Source: Zasmidium citrigriseum (lineage: Eukaryota; Ascomycota; Dothideomycetes; Mycosphaerellales; Mycosphaerellaceae). From it: a stretch of DNA of 64,000 bases. The position numbers were made by a program, and so were the translations under genes. Positions 23,213 through 34,763 of the stretch are shown here, one piece after another. The notes below the pieces were generated by a model that was not told the DNA's origin, made no database searches, and saw only the letters and a program-made list of their open reading frames with translations. Within the stretch, counting starts at the first letter, position 1; each line of letters opens with the position of its first letter. The stretch covers positions 186,001-250,000 of the forward strand of contig NHNW01000024.1 in the NCBI GenBank assembly GCA_002786025.1, in the 5' to 3' direction.

Positions 23213-26200
23213 GCGCGCGGCTATTGCTGAAGCAGGGTCTTGACGGCGTGTTACGCGGTCAGGCGGTGAAGGAGGACGGACCAGCCACCTGAGACGGGCC
23301 TTCTTTCGACCTCATCAAACGATGCAGACATGGAACGGAAAGCTCTCGCAGCTTCGACCTGCTGTGGTGGGCTTAGAGCGGACACGAGTACAAGAGAAAA
23401 ATGAGCTCCATGAAACACAACTCCGCTGCGAAGCAGCTAGACAACGCGAATGCCAATGTCTTCACTGATCCAATCGAGAAATCACGATGCGAGAGAGCTG
23501 CCCGTGGGCGTGGCGGAGGCTTGGTTCAGCTCGAGATCGACCACCAACGGCAGACATGGTGCTAGCGTCCATCATCATTCGAAACAATGAATATAGGTCC
23601 GTCTAACATGATCCTCAGCTGGGGTGTATGCCGCATACAGTACGACGGCGCTGCCCCAACCGGAAGGAGCCGGAGAGCTGGAGTTCGACCATGACGACTT
23701 CACCAGTTTTGCTAGGCTCCTTGCCATGTCTCACTTGATATGCAGCTGTGTCTCAGTCTGAGGTGAATGAGCTTTTACCACTTCAGGCAAAACCGATATG
23801 CAGTTCCCACTGCAACAGGTTGGTCAAGTCCTCTCACGCCGTCAGTCGCCTACCAATGCCGTCCTCCTCCCTCCTCGCTTGCGTCGTTCTGCACAACAAC
23901 AAGCCATGAGTTCGCGCTACTTTGGTACATCGAACTACTTACAAACTACAACCCGCTCTCCACCTTTCTAATAGCTGCTAGAGAAGTAGTACGTGGGATG
24001 CAGCACACTAAGCACCGCAATATCGATGTTGGCGCTAGAGAAGAAATCAAACTAGGGACGTCACTTCTCAATCAAAGCTCTTCGATTCGCAGCAGCTGTG
24101 TACGACTCCTTCAAGTTTCTCATGGAATTAGTCAAGGCGAAGAGCTCACATCCCCATCCCATACATCGACGTCACTCAAGAGCTGGTGCAACGCGGCACA
24201 CGCTACACCTGTCTCCACAGCAATTAGACGAGGCTGACTCTCTCGCCTAACCTGCAGCAGCACACGTTGCCCGGCACAAGGTACCCCTTCACAGAGCTGC
24301 ACGTAGACGAGTGGGCCACAAGAAGCAAGCCCTCCGTGGACGGCTCCAACGTTCTCCGACCTCATGCACGTAGACGAGAAAGCAAAACGACACAAGTCAC
24401 ACAAGCCAGGAAATCCGACTCCTCTCTCCTTTGCCCAACGGATTTGTTTTCCGCTCATGCATACGCATGTGACAGCCTGCCTCCTTTGCAGAATACCACC
24501 AGACTATCACCCATCGAGTAAGCATAACCCTCTAGCTCCATCCTCGCCTCACCCTCCCCAAATTCGACAAGATTCCACGTCCGCGGGCCCAAGACAAGCA
24601 AGCAAGAAACAAGTAACCAGCACCTCAATCAACAAATCTCTCCCAGCGCTGCGTTTCATCACATGGATGCCCTGGGTGTGCCAATCTCACTTCCATCGTA
24701 CTCCTCGCAGTCCCGGTCGCTGGTAATCTCTCAGATGAGGGCGCGTGGATTGCGAAGAAAAACGAAATGCTCCTATAGGACAGGAGACACGGCTTGGCTT
24801 TGGGGGTTGGAGTCCTATCAGGTGGCCCCCCGGTCTGGAGCGCCTAAACGTCGGACGGGGGCGGAGAGGGAAAATCTCATTGGGGCGGCACGTGCTACGA
24901 CTTAGGGCATCGGGATACAACATCGTGTTGCGGCTGTCGATCGTGGGATGGGAATCTGGGTACATCCTTCCTTCGTTGGCGTATCTGTCCTGCGGGAAGA
25001 GCTGGTTGTGGTCAAGAATCAGCAAAAGTCGTCATCAGCCTCCAACACGAATCATGTCGGCCACCGACGTGGTTGTCCGCTCCTCTGTCCTCGAGACGAT
25101 GCCACACACCAAGTGTCCTGTAACATGCCCAAACCATGCCTAGCACGCAACAGAACAAGACCGGCGCCAAAGCATATCATATGAAGGGTATGATTTTAAA
25201 AACGAGACGTGGTTAGTCTTGGTCTTGTTTTTGGACGCCACAGCCGCGCTTTGGTCGTGGATCCCAACCCAGATCCCTTCTGCGTTGTTATTATCCACGT
25301 GCTCGTGGTTGGTTAGGTGTCATCGGCGGCGGGCGGCCGGGTTGTGCGTGTGTGGTCGTTTTACGTCTTGGGTTGGGGAGGAATTCGCCGGCGATTACAC
25401 TGGTGCAGAGAGCACTGACGTTTTGTTGATTGTTGCCCTCGTTGATCCAAAGAAATGTTACCTTGTTTGATGCTACCCCTCCTTTCTTTCTCAACGCAAG
25501 TGGTTGTTGGAGGTCACATGGTCGGGGAGTAATCTCTTTCTTCCTGCTGCTACGACCGTAGCAATACCATCACGGTCCGTCTCTCCGTCCTCTCGAAATC
25601 ATGCCTTTATCCGACGTGAGCAATGAAGAGACGCTGCCAATACGGACACGGGCAATGGTATTCGGCCAAGAGTCTTTGCCTATCACTCATCACATGGGCC
25701 CCTGGGGACGTCGTCGATGTCCTCGCCGTCGTCATCGTGTCCAGGTTCGTCGTTCGCCAAGATAAGCACTAGGTATGAGGCTGTCTGCGGTATGATGCTG
25801 CCCAGGTGCCTCTCGCTTTCTTCAGATCTTCTGTTGAGACATGGGGAAGTGGTCGATGTATCCTGGTTTGTTTCTGAGAGCGCGGGATGACGGTTTCGAG
25901 ATGCTTCGGGTGGGATCTTGCGGAGGCATGTGATGGAAGAGGAATGTTACGTACGAGAGAAGAAAGGAGATAGGAGGGGTTGTGCTTACTCGTTGCGAGT
26001 ATGAACGAACTCGACGAGGGGGTGCAGCATGACGTGAAGACGGCCATAGCCTCCTCAGCTGCCTGACGCCGACTCAATAAGACAGGACCAATGTCATGCT
26101 GATCAGCTCATCTGCGTACATTCTACGCCCATGGGAGCCTTTCCTGTGCGTGCGATCGTGACCCAAGTCTCGAATGACAGTATGTTCTGTCTGGAAGCGT

Positions 26201-26908
26201 GTTTTAATGTCCGCGCATACGTGCTTCGTGACAGTCTGGTTGGAATGCATGGCTTGCCCGATGCCCTTTTGGACTTGTCATGGGTAGCACATTGAGCTGA
26301 TCATCAAGTTGTCGTAGATCGACGTATGGTATCCGAAGGGATCCATCAAGTAAATTAGATTCGTATGCTTGGATAATTGCCTCCTGATTGCATTGGAATA
26401 TTGATTGTCTTGCGGCCAGTCTGCAGAATGGATGAAGTGGAAGATCTCCTCGTCGTCCAGTCACCGGCCACGCTCAAAAGCAAACTCGATTACATGGCCT
26501 GAGGAGACCAAGAAGTGTTGTCGGTTCCTTCTCTTGGAGAAATGCGTGTTCGATAGAACCTGACATATTGGCCCCCTTGCCCCTGTTGAAGGCTTGAGGA
26601 CACAGAGGAGAAGATCCTTCTGCTGCAAGTTCAGGGCGGACCCTCTCGTATTCCAATCTTCGTTCCGGCCTTGATTCGTATCTTGTGGGCTCAGATTGAC
26701 ATTCTCAGCGTGAAACTTGACGACGGCGTGATGTTGATGATGCTGTGAAGTTGAAAGTGAGTTCAGGTGCGCGGGGCGGTGGCAGAAAGCAGCGGGGCCT
26801 GATGACGCATTTGGCGGCGTCTCGATGAGGAAGTCTGTCTTGCTGCTCACCAAAACATCTTCGCTGAACTTCGCCTCTCACTACCTCCAACATCCCCTCG
26901 CGAGCAAG
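23213..26908. other. Gene-free 3.7-kb stretch
   Basis: No convincing gene is seen. A minus-strand frame at 26204-26464 has fairly protein-like wording (LPLHPFCRLAARQSIFQCNQEAI) but has no recognisable family and no clear partner exons. The sequence just before 26909 contains the promoter of the Rqc2 homologue. The in-frame ATG at 26825 is upstream of the conserved Rqc2 start and was not used. Confidence 0.5.
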
Positions 26909-29900
26909 ATGAAGCAGCGCTTCTCGTCGCTGGACGTCAAAGTCATCGCGCACGAGCTCTCCAACAGCCTGACCACCCTCCGCCTCGCCAACGTCTACGA
27001 TCTCTCCTCGCGCATCTTCCTGCTCAAGTTCGCCAAACCCGACCACCGCGAGCAACTCATTGTCGACTCGGGCTTCCGCTGCCACCTTACGAGCTTTGCT
27101 CGAGCCACTGCGGCCGCCCCTTCGCCGTTTGTTGCCAGACTGCGCAAATTCCTCCGAACGAGACGATGTACCGCAGTCAAGCAGATCGGCACCGATCGAG
27201 TCATTGAGCTCGAATTCTCAGATGGGGCATACAGGCTGTTCTTGGAGTTCTATGCCGGTGGAAACATCGTCTTGACGGACAATGAGCTGACCATCCTGGG
27301 ACTGCTGCGGTCCGTGAACGAAGGTGCCGAACACGAGACTTACAGGCTTGGACTGAAATACAACCTGTCATTACGGCAGAACTATGAGGGAGTTCCTCCT
27401 TTGACGCGGGAAAGGCTAAAAGATGGCATACAACAGGCGCTGCAGAAGCAGCAAGCGGAGGCTCAGAAACCTGGAAAGAAGATCAAGAAGAAGGCGGGAG
27501 ACGCGCTGAGGAAAGCTCTGGCAGTGACAACGACCGAGTTCCCGCCTGTTCTGATTGACCATGCCCTGCATGTCACTGGGATCGATCGTCAAATAGAACC
27601 GGAGCAGGTCATCGCTAGCGATGAGCAATTAGACCAAGTTCTGGCTGCACTACAGGCTGCTCAAGGCGTTGTCGAAGCTATAACTTCTGCTGGGGTTACG
27701 AAAGGTTACATACTCGCGAAGCGCAAAGCTGCTCGAGAAGGTGAAACTACGGATGACAGTCAAAATGTCATGTACGATGACTTCCACCCTTTCAAGCCTG
27801 CACAGTTGGAGAGCGACTCCTCCAACGTCTTCATAGAGTTCGAAGGATTCAACAGAACCGTTGATGAATTCTTCTCTTCGATCGAAGGACAGAAGCTTGA
27901 GTCAAGGCTTCAAGAGCGAGAAGACAACGCCAAGAAGAGAATCGAGCAGGCTCGACAGGAGCAAGAGAAACGCATTCAAGGGCTACAGAACGTCCAAGAG
28001 TTGAACGTGCGAAAGGCCCAGGCCATTGAAGCGAACGTGGAACGAGTTGAGGAAGCTGTTGCTGCCGTCAATGGTCTCGTGGCACAGGGAATGGACTGGG
28101 TTGACATTGCACGTTTGATCGAGAACGAGCAAAGCAGACACAACGCGGTTGCTGAGATGATCAAGCTACCTCTCAAGCTTCACGAGAATACTGTTACGCT
28201 CCTTCTATCGGAGCTAGCCGAAGCCGAGGACGATGACATGGCAAATGAGACTGACAGTGAACCATCAGACAGCGAAGATGATGATACCCATGCGCCAAGG
28301 AGACCAGCTAAGACAGAAGACAAGCGCCTCGCAATCGACATCGATCTCGCGGCATCTGCTTGGTCCAATGCTCGTCAGTACTATGATCAAAAGAGAACCG
28401 CCGCTGTGAAGCAAGAGAGAACGGCACAAGCATCCCAGAAAGCTTTGAAGTCTACCGAGCAGAAGGTCATGGCAGATCTGAAGAAGGGACTCAAGCAGGA
28501 GAAAGATGTTCTCAGACCTGTACGGAAGCAATTCTGGTTCGAGAAGTTCATCTACTTCATCTCTTCAGACGGGTATCTCGTCCTTGCTGGTAAAGACGCC
28601 CAACAGAACGAGATCATGTACCGGCGGTACCTCAAGAAGGGCGACATCTACGTCCATGCAGATATGCATGGCGCGGCGACTGTCATCATCAAGAACAATC
28701 CTGCCACGCCTGAAGCACCGATTCCGCCATCAACTTTGTCACAAGCTGGTAATTTAGCTGTCTGCACGAGCAGCGCTTGGGACAGCAAAGCAGTCATGTC
28801 AGCTTGGTGGGTCAATGCAGACCAGGTCTCGAAGACTGCTCCGACAGGCGAGTATCTATCGACTGGAGGCTTCATGGTGCGAGGGAAGAAGAACTTCCTA
28901 CCGCCAGCACAGCTGCTGCTAGGCTTTGCAGTCATGTTCCAGATCAGCGAGGAGAGCAAAGCAAGACATGTCAAGCATCGGCTATTGCAGCGACCTGAAG
29001 ATTACCTCGCCACGCCAGACCTTACTGACGGTGAAACGATTGCCGAGTCATCAATCGCCGGCGACGATAATGACAGCGAGAGCGATGACGACGAGTTCCC
29101 TGATGCTGGGCCTGCTCCAAGAATCGAAGAATCTGAGGACGATGAGTTTCCTGACGCAGCTCCGCGTCAAGAGGAGTTCTCGAGTGACGAGTCACCAGAG
29201 ATGCAACGCGAGAGAACCTACGGCGCTTATGAAGACGAAGACGCTGAATATCGCTCAGGGCAACACAACCCCTTGCAAGCTGGCAGCTCCCGACCAGCAA
29301 ATGCGAATGGCGACCAGGGACATGAGGATGACGAATATGATGATCACGAGGATGATGACAACGAGAGCGGCGAGGGTGCAGATCTGGATCGAGAGAATAC
29401 CGAATCAACGATCACGCCTGGCGACACGGCTACACCTACTGAAGTCGACGAAGAAGAGCAGGATGGCGACACAGAAGCCCCTCAGCTCACTAATAGAGAG
29501 CGTAAAATGAAGAATAGATTAGAGCAGGGCAAGCCCCTGAAGAACGAAGCGAAGGTCAAGCCGTCGAAGGGCGCTCGAGGACGCAAAGGAAAGAACAAGA
29601 AGATGGCTCAGAAGTATGCCGACCAAGACGAAGAAGACCGCGAACTGGCGATGAAGCTGCTCGGATCAAAAGCTGGCGAGGAGAGAAGACAAGCCGAGGC
29701 TCAAGCCAAGGTTGAGAAGAAAGAGAGCGTGGATGAAGCTCGTGCTCGCCGACGTGCTCAGCATGCGAAAGCTCAGCGCGAAGGATTGGAGGCAGAGGAG
29801 ATTCGACGCTTGAACCTCGAAGAAGGCGTCGAGGCTCTTGACGAGGAAGAGTCGGCGCAGTTGACCCAACTGGACTCTCTGATCGGCATGCCTCTACCCG

Positions 29901-30265
29901 GCGACGAGATCCTCGAAGCAATCCCCATCTGTGCACCGTGGGCCGCATTGAGTCGATTCAAGTACAAGGCCAAAATGCAGCCGGGCCAGCAAAAGAAAGG
30001 CAAGGCCACGAGAGAAATCTTGGGCAAGTGGACCAAGGACGCCAGCGATCCGAAGAAAATCGACTATCAGGCGCAGGACAATGAGAGAATCTGGCCGCGC
30101 GAAGCTGAGCTCATCAAGGGCTTCAAGGAGGCAGAGGTCGTTGGTGTGATCCCCGTCAAGTCTGTGCGTGTGATGATGTCTGGAGGGTCGGGTGCTGATA
30201 AGGGGAAGGGAGGTGGTCGCGGTGGGAAGTCAGGTAGAGGTGGCAAGGGTAGCAAGAGGAGGTAG
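26909..30265 (+). CDS. TAE2: Ribosome quality control factor Rqc2/Tae2 (NEMF family)
   Basis: A single exon encodes 1118 residues from MKQRFSSLDVKVIAHELS, the conserved start of the family; the ATG at 26825 would add 28 unlikely residues. The NFACT-N domain carries Asp9 and the Asp96-Arg97 pair (in GTDRVIELEF), equivalent to residues needed for CAT-tail synthesis in yeast Rqc2. Coiled-coil segments follow at about 340-420. The NFACT-R domain lies near 540-660 (FEKFIYFISSDGYLVLAG, YVHADMHGAATVIIKN). A long acidic, low-complexity insert then precedes a Lys-rich stretch, and NFACT-C contains ICAPWAALSRFKYKAK. The tail is a Gly-Lys-Arg-rich run. The protein binds stalled 60S subunits with peptidyl-tRNA, recruits the Ltn1 ligase and adds C-terminal Ala/Thr tails in the cytosol. 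Confidence 0.96.
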   Translation: MKQRFSSLDVKVIAHELSNSLTTLRLANVYDLSSRIFLLKFAKPDHREQLIVDSGFRCHLTSFARATAAAPSPFVARLRKFLRTRRCTAVKQIGTDRVIELEFSDGAYRLFLEFYAGGNIVLTDNELTILGLLRSVNEGAEHETYRLGLKYNLSLRQNYEGVPPLTRERLKDGIQQALQKQQAEAQKPGKKIKKKAGDALRKALAVTTTEFPPVLIDHALHVTGIDRQIEPEQVIASDEQLDQVLAALQAAQGVVEAITSAGVTKGYILAKRKAAREGETTDDSQNVMYDDFHPFKPAQLESDSSNVFIEFEGFNRTVDEFFSSIEGQKLESRLQEREDNAKKRIEQARQEQEKRIQGLQNVQELNVRKAQAIEANVERVEEAVAAVNGLVAQGMDWVDIARLIENEQSRHNAVAEMIKLPLKLHENTVTLLLSELAEAEDDDMANETDSEPSDSEDDDTHAPRRPAKTEDKRLAIDIDLAASAWSNARQYYDQKRTAAVKQERTAQASQKALKSTEQKVMADLKKGLKQEKDVLRPVRKQFWFEKFIYFISSDGYLVLAGKDAQQNEIMYRRYLKKGDIYVHADMHGAATVIIKNNPATPEAPIPPSTLSQAGNLAVCTSSAWDSKAVMSAWWVNADQVSKTAPTGEYLSTGGFMVRGKKNFLPPAQLLLGFAVMFQISEESKARHVKHRLLQRPEDYLATPDLTDGETIAESSIAGDDNDSESDDDEFPDAGPAPRIEESEDDEFPDAAPRQEEFSSDESPEMQRERTYGAYEDEDAEYRSGQHNPLQAGSSRPANANGDQGHEDDEYDDHEDDDNESGEGADLDRENTESTITPGDTATPTEVDEEEQDGDTEAPQLTNRERKMKNRLEQGKPLKNEAKVKPSKGARGRKGKNKKMAQKYADQDEEDRELAMKLLGSKAGEERRQAEAQAKVEKKESVDEARARRRAQHAKAQREGLEAEEIRRLNLEEGVEALDEEESAQLTQLDSLIGMPLPGDEILEAIPICAPWAALSRFKYKAKMQPGQQKKGKATREILGKWTKDASDPKKIDYQAQDNERIWPREAELIKGFKEAEVVGVIPVKSVRVMMSGGSGADKGKGGGRGGKSGRGGKGSKRR

Positions 30266-31252
30266 AGGTCGTGTATGTGGTCCCGAAAGAACCAAAGAAC
30301 CTCTCCAAATCACGATCCAATACATGGCACCCAGCACCTGAATCGCATCACTCACACATCATCTCTTGTTTTCGGTCACGGAGCTCTCAACGATCCCAGG
30401 CCTTCGGAAGTGGGACTTTTGCAGGTTCTGAATAATGGTTAGGGCTATGGAGATGTACATGTACATATGTGTGTACAGTTTCGTGTGAGAGTTCTGACGC
30501 AACGAGCCATGACTTGGAAGTATCCAAGCCATTGGGACGGACTTGACACTTGAGTCTTTCTCTTGTTCTTGGTTTGAATTTCTGCGGGTTTCGGTAGGAG
30601 CAGAGCTTGAGACGCAGAGTCATGACAGGAAAGCAACCAGAGATCTGGGATGAATGTGAGGGTGTTGTCTTCTTCTCGGCCCGAGAGTCGGCTTTGAATG
30701 ATCGGCATCTTCGGGGTTGTTCCAACCAATTTTTTTTTTCTCTTGTTAATACATCTCCCGCTCAATGTATTCGGTGAAGAAACGTCTACTCAGCAGACGA
30801 ATCTGTGTCTGGCGCTATGTCAGACATGAGGTGAGGTCTGGAAAAATGTGGGGCTATCCCGACAGAAGTGAGTAGGAAGGTTCGGGTCTTTTGATCTTCG
30901 CTGACCGAGCCTTCCACTCAGTCGCATTTCTTGCCGAAAGCAAGAACGTCAATTGCAAAGCCGGTGAGATGATTTTCGAAAGAATTCCTTCGGGCATCAA
31001 TGGCTGTAACGATAGAAGGAATGCGGTGGCTGGCGGAGTTCGGCCCCGCCTGCAGGAGGACCGTTGGGCGACGTGACCTCACCTGTTCCTGAAAAACTAT
31101 CTGCCATTTCTCTAGACGTGGCTATTCTGTCCGAAAGACCAAGATTGGGTTACGTGGGCAAGCAGAAAGTCACCGGGAATTTATCAGTTTTGCACTGCCT
31201 CGCTCACTCTCTTTGAAGCCAGTTGATTGTCTCACCGCTCTTGCCTGCTACG
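30266..31252. other. Intergenic between TAE2 and SDR
   Basis: This 1-kb stretch follows the TAE2 stop and leads into the SDR start, both on the plus strand. It should contain the TAE2 3' end and the SDR promoter. A T-run lies near 30731-30740. Nothing coding is supported. Confidence 0.5.
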
Positions 31253-32281
31253 ATGGCATCGAAGTATAGTGCTCAGAACTTGAACGATGTCTCTGGGCTG
31301 GTTGCAGTAGTTAGTGGAGGTATGTTGAGTCCTAGAAGTCTCAGGGATGGATTGCTGATCTCGTTCAGGTGGCTCTGGCCTGGGCCTCATCATCGCCAAC
31401 GCCCTCGAAGCCAACGGAGCCAAAGTCTTCATCACAGGACGAAGACAAGAGAAGCTCGATGAGGCTGTCAAGAACGCAGTACGCTTTGCCCCAATCCAGC
31501 TCCAAACCCAGAGCTAATCTTCTCAGACCAACGGCAACATAACCGCCATCCCCGGCAGCACAACCTCCAAGTCCGACGTCCAGCGCGCCGTCGACACCAT
31601 CACTAAATCCACCGGCTACATCGACCTCCTCGTCTGCAACGCCGGCATGTCGACCGCGGAAAAAGGCGAGAACCCTCGACCAAAACCCACCCAAGAGTCC
31701 TCTGTCTCCGAAATCCGGGATTACTACTTTAATTACAGGGATCCCAGTATTTGGGCCGAGACTCTGGAGACGAATGTCGCTGCGACTTTCACGACTTCGA
31801 TGGCGTTTTTGGAATTGTTGGATGCGGGGAATAAGCGCAGGGAGAAGGGGAGGCCGACGAGTCAGATTATTGCGGTGGGGAGTGCGGGTGGGTTGTTGAG
31901 GTTTACGGATCCGTTTATTTGTATGTGCTTCCTCTCTCTTCTCTCAAGTCGATCGGATCGAAGCTGATTTCATTCACAGACAACGCATCGAAGGCCGGCG
32001 TTCATCACTTGATGAGGAACCTGGGCTGCTTCTTGGTCCCTCACGATATCCGGACCAACGTGATTGCGCCTGGCTGGTTCCCTTCGGACATGACGACCGC
32101 GGTCTCGAAGGCGTGGGAGGAGACTGGAGGCGTCATGCCCAAGACTCTTGTCCCACAGCAACGTATGGGCAACGAGGAGGAGATGGCTGGCACGGTGCTG
32201 TATCTCGCCTCGAAGGCTGGTGGGTATTGCAATGGCAACATGATGATCATTGACGGTGGTGTCTGTCAGAATCATGCTTGA
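31253..32281 (+). CDS. Short-chain dehydrogenase/reductase (classical SDR)
   Basis: Four exons, 31253-31319, 31369-31478, 31527-31920 and 31980-32281, encode 290 residues. The NAD(P)-binding glycine motif is split by intron 1 and reads VSGGGSGLGL near residues 20-29. GRR follows at the end of beta-2, then NAG in LLVCNAGMS. The catalytic Ser lies in VGSAGG near 178, and the YNASK active site at 191-195 is split by intron 3 within the Tyr codon. The APGWFPSDM phrase and the DGG near the C-terminus complete the fold. The substrate cannot be told from sequence. Its stop is about 200 bases from the stop of the convergent flavin amine oxidase. Confidence 0.93.
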
Positions 32282-32479
32282 TTGGATCAATGGCCTGCTA
32301 CGATCTCGAGCGCTAGATACTGAGTTGAGGCATAGACGTACAGGAGATAGATGGAATACGATTGCTACGAACATGGAAACCTACGGATATGCTAGATGCC
32401 AACCGATGTTGCGTTACTCATCCCGTCATCATGATGCCCGAAATGCCATGCACTCCCAATGAAAACGCCATCCATGCGT

Positions 32480-34242
32480 TTACTTCAAGCTGACGAGGTC
32501 GCCACCATCATATTCAACGCCAAACGTGTTCAAAAGATTCTTCGCCGCCGTCTCTCCAGTAGCAAAGGCACCATGCACGCATCCATTGGCGACCATGGTG
32601 CAGTGTTCGCCTGCGAGCTGCAGGCGAGAATCCTTGTGATTCTCGAGAGCATTGATCAAGAGCTCAGGCTCGTCGCCGACTTTATCAGCCGAGTAAGATC
32701 CGAACCCAGCGAATGGGTCCATGCTCCAGGCCGTCGTCTCCACATTGAGCAGTGGTGGGAGCTTCTTGTATGGCTCCGTCCGGAAGAGCTTGAACAGAGG
32801 TTCGAAGAATCTCCAGATCTCTCGCTTGTCGGTCATGGCTTCGATGCGTTGGGTCAAGGGCTCGGCGATCTGGACGCAGAGCTCATTGGCACCCGTCATA
32901 ATCCAAAGATTGATGGTGACGGTAGCGTAGTTGAGGATGTCATCGACTCCAGTCGAGCTGTCAGAGCTCGCAGACGACCCATATAGCTCTTCGTTGAGAG
33001 CTGGCGGTGATGGGTAATACATGAACTGGTCGTTGTCCTTGCTCCAGAAGACATCGGCAAATTCAAAGAAGATCTTGCCAAGAGCACCGTAGCTGAAGCT
33101 TGATATTCCTGTCTGCATATCGGCTGGCAGGGGTGGGTCGAACGAAACCAGGTTGTGGCGAAGGACGCCAAGCGGGAGAGTTGAGACAACAGCATCTGCC
33201 TCGATGCTGGCTGTGTTGCCTTCGTTGTCGTGGCAGTCGACCACGCATGTTTTCGAGCCATCCTCGCTCCACGAAATGCGGTCCACGATGTGTTCCAGAC
33301 GGATAGTTCCTGGTTTGTTGAGGAGGGATTCCGCTGTCCATCGAACAACGTGATCATAGCCTCCCTTCATGTACAGATTTCTCTCGGTAATGAAATAGCT
33401 GAGATGCTTCGAGCTCGTCAGTTCGGTGGACGTTCCAAGCCAGAGTTCGACCTCTTTTGCGGCCTGCGGTGCCCACAACCGCTCATCGTCGGTGATCAAT
33501 TCATGGTTCTGAACGAATTCGTTTACGAAGTCTGAGACGCTGCGGTCTGGTGCGTTGGGATGCGTCTGATAGAACCATTCACAGTGATCGGCGAATTCGT
33601 CGGCCACTTTCTTAGCTTTGAACTGCGATCCAGCCCTTCCTTCTTCGGTGAAGTAGAGAGGAAGGCCGTCGTCATAGTAGTAATCTATTTTGAGTTTTGA
33701 GATGAGCTTCACAAGGCTGTTCTGAGAAGTTTCGTGGAGCCAGGCGGCGCCTACATGGATGATCCCAAGTTAGCACGAGGAAACCAAGGTTCCCTGGAGG
33801 TGATGAAGCCCTTGAAGAAGCCATCAACAGACCATCGCAGGTCTGCAGCTCAGTGTCAGCTACAAATTGTGTTTTTGCAGCACTAACCAATGTCACGGAC
33901 GCCTTTCTCGGTGCGGTAGGTGTGGATGCGGCCGCCGATGCGATCGCGTCCTTCGAGGACGATGACTTCGATGCCGTGGCGGAGGAGGACTGCCGCGGCT
34001 CTCAGCCCAGAAATCCCCGCCCCGACCACGATGACCTTTTTCTTGGTGTTGGACTCCGGTCCTGGGCTGCCAGCTTGCAAGGCTGGCGTCTCATCCAGGG
34101 AGGTCGCGCCGCTGAGAGAGACTGAGATGGCTGCATTCTCACCCAGGCCGGAGCCACAATTAGAGGGCTTTTTGGGGGTACTGTCCGGTATAGACCGAGT
34201 CATGTGGTATAGATGGGCCATGTTTACTTGGCAAGTTGACAT
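32480..34242 (-). CDS. Flavin-containing amine oxidase, probable polyamine oxidase
   Basis: Two exons on the minus strand, 33888-34242 and 32480-33750, encode 541 residues. The intron has donor GTTAGT and is 136 bases, long for this window. The FAD-binding motif reads [18 protein letters not shown], followed by [11 protein letters not shown]; exon 2 opens with [13 protein letters not shown], and the C-terminal FAD contact is [22 protein letters not shown]. This arrangement matches the Fms1/polyamine oxidase and LSD-like amine oxidase family, which oxidises spermine and related amines to aldehyde and hydrogen peroxide. No clear peroxisomal C-terminal signal is seen (ends VSLK). Start codons at 34242, 34221 and 34203 are all possible. 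It is divergent from an MFS transporter. Confidence 0.88.
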
Positions 34243-34763
34243 TCAGCTGTGGGAGTGTCGGAGGACGATATCGGGCGCGATGGCGCTGTGTGAATGCTGT
34301 CGGCACTCGAGCAAGTGGCAGGTCTGGTGGAAGAGAAAGAGAAGAAGTCTAACGCCCTTGGGAGGCGATGTCATTAAGCTTGCGGAGCTCGCTCGGCCCT
34401 ACCGATCCACCCACAAGCGAAGCACATGGGCAACAACGACCAAACTCAACGCGGCAAGGTCAACCGTTAGCGTCGCTCCTTCCAAGTCCTTTCCGGCGCC
34501 TACGACGGTAACAACGCACGGGTGCAACGAAGATAAGGAAAAATCCTACGCGCGTCTGCCAGCCTTTCGTTTCTTCTTCTACAACATCTTCGCGATATGT
34601 GTGGGTTCGTCTTTCTTGGAGAGTTTGTCGTGGGCGCAGTCAAGTAGCAGGATACCGGAACGGCCATTACACGGAGTATCCAACACCGAGTGTGGTGGCA
34701 CGGATTTGCCACGAGACGACCTTCTCCCGCTGAGGGTGTCTGACGATTGACCTGGCAGTCACC
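34243..34763. promoter_or_regulatory. Shared promoter region of amine oxidase and MFS transporter
   Basis: This 521-base stretch separates two divergently read genes and should carry both promoters. I see no ATG in the last 150 or so bases before the transporter start, so there is no short upstream open frame directly before it like the one known for yeast HOL1. A possible 16-codon frame starts near 34597 if transcription begins that far up. Confidence 0.5.

Noticed and set aside
26204..26464. Minus-strand frame with protein-like wording
   Set aside because: No recognised family, no partner exons and no convincing start; kept only as a remark in the intergenic entry.
26461..26853. Minus-strand frame upstream of TAE2
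   Set aside because: No family wording, biased composition, and it overlaps the promoter and leader of TAE2.
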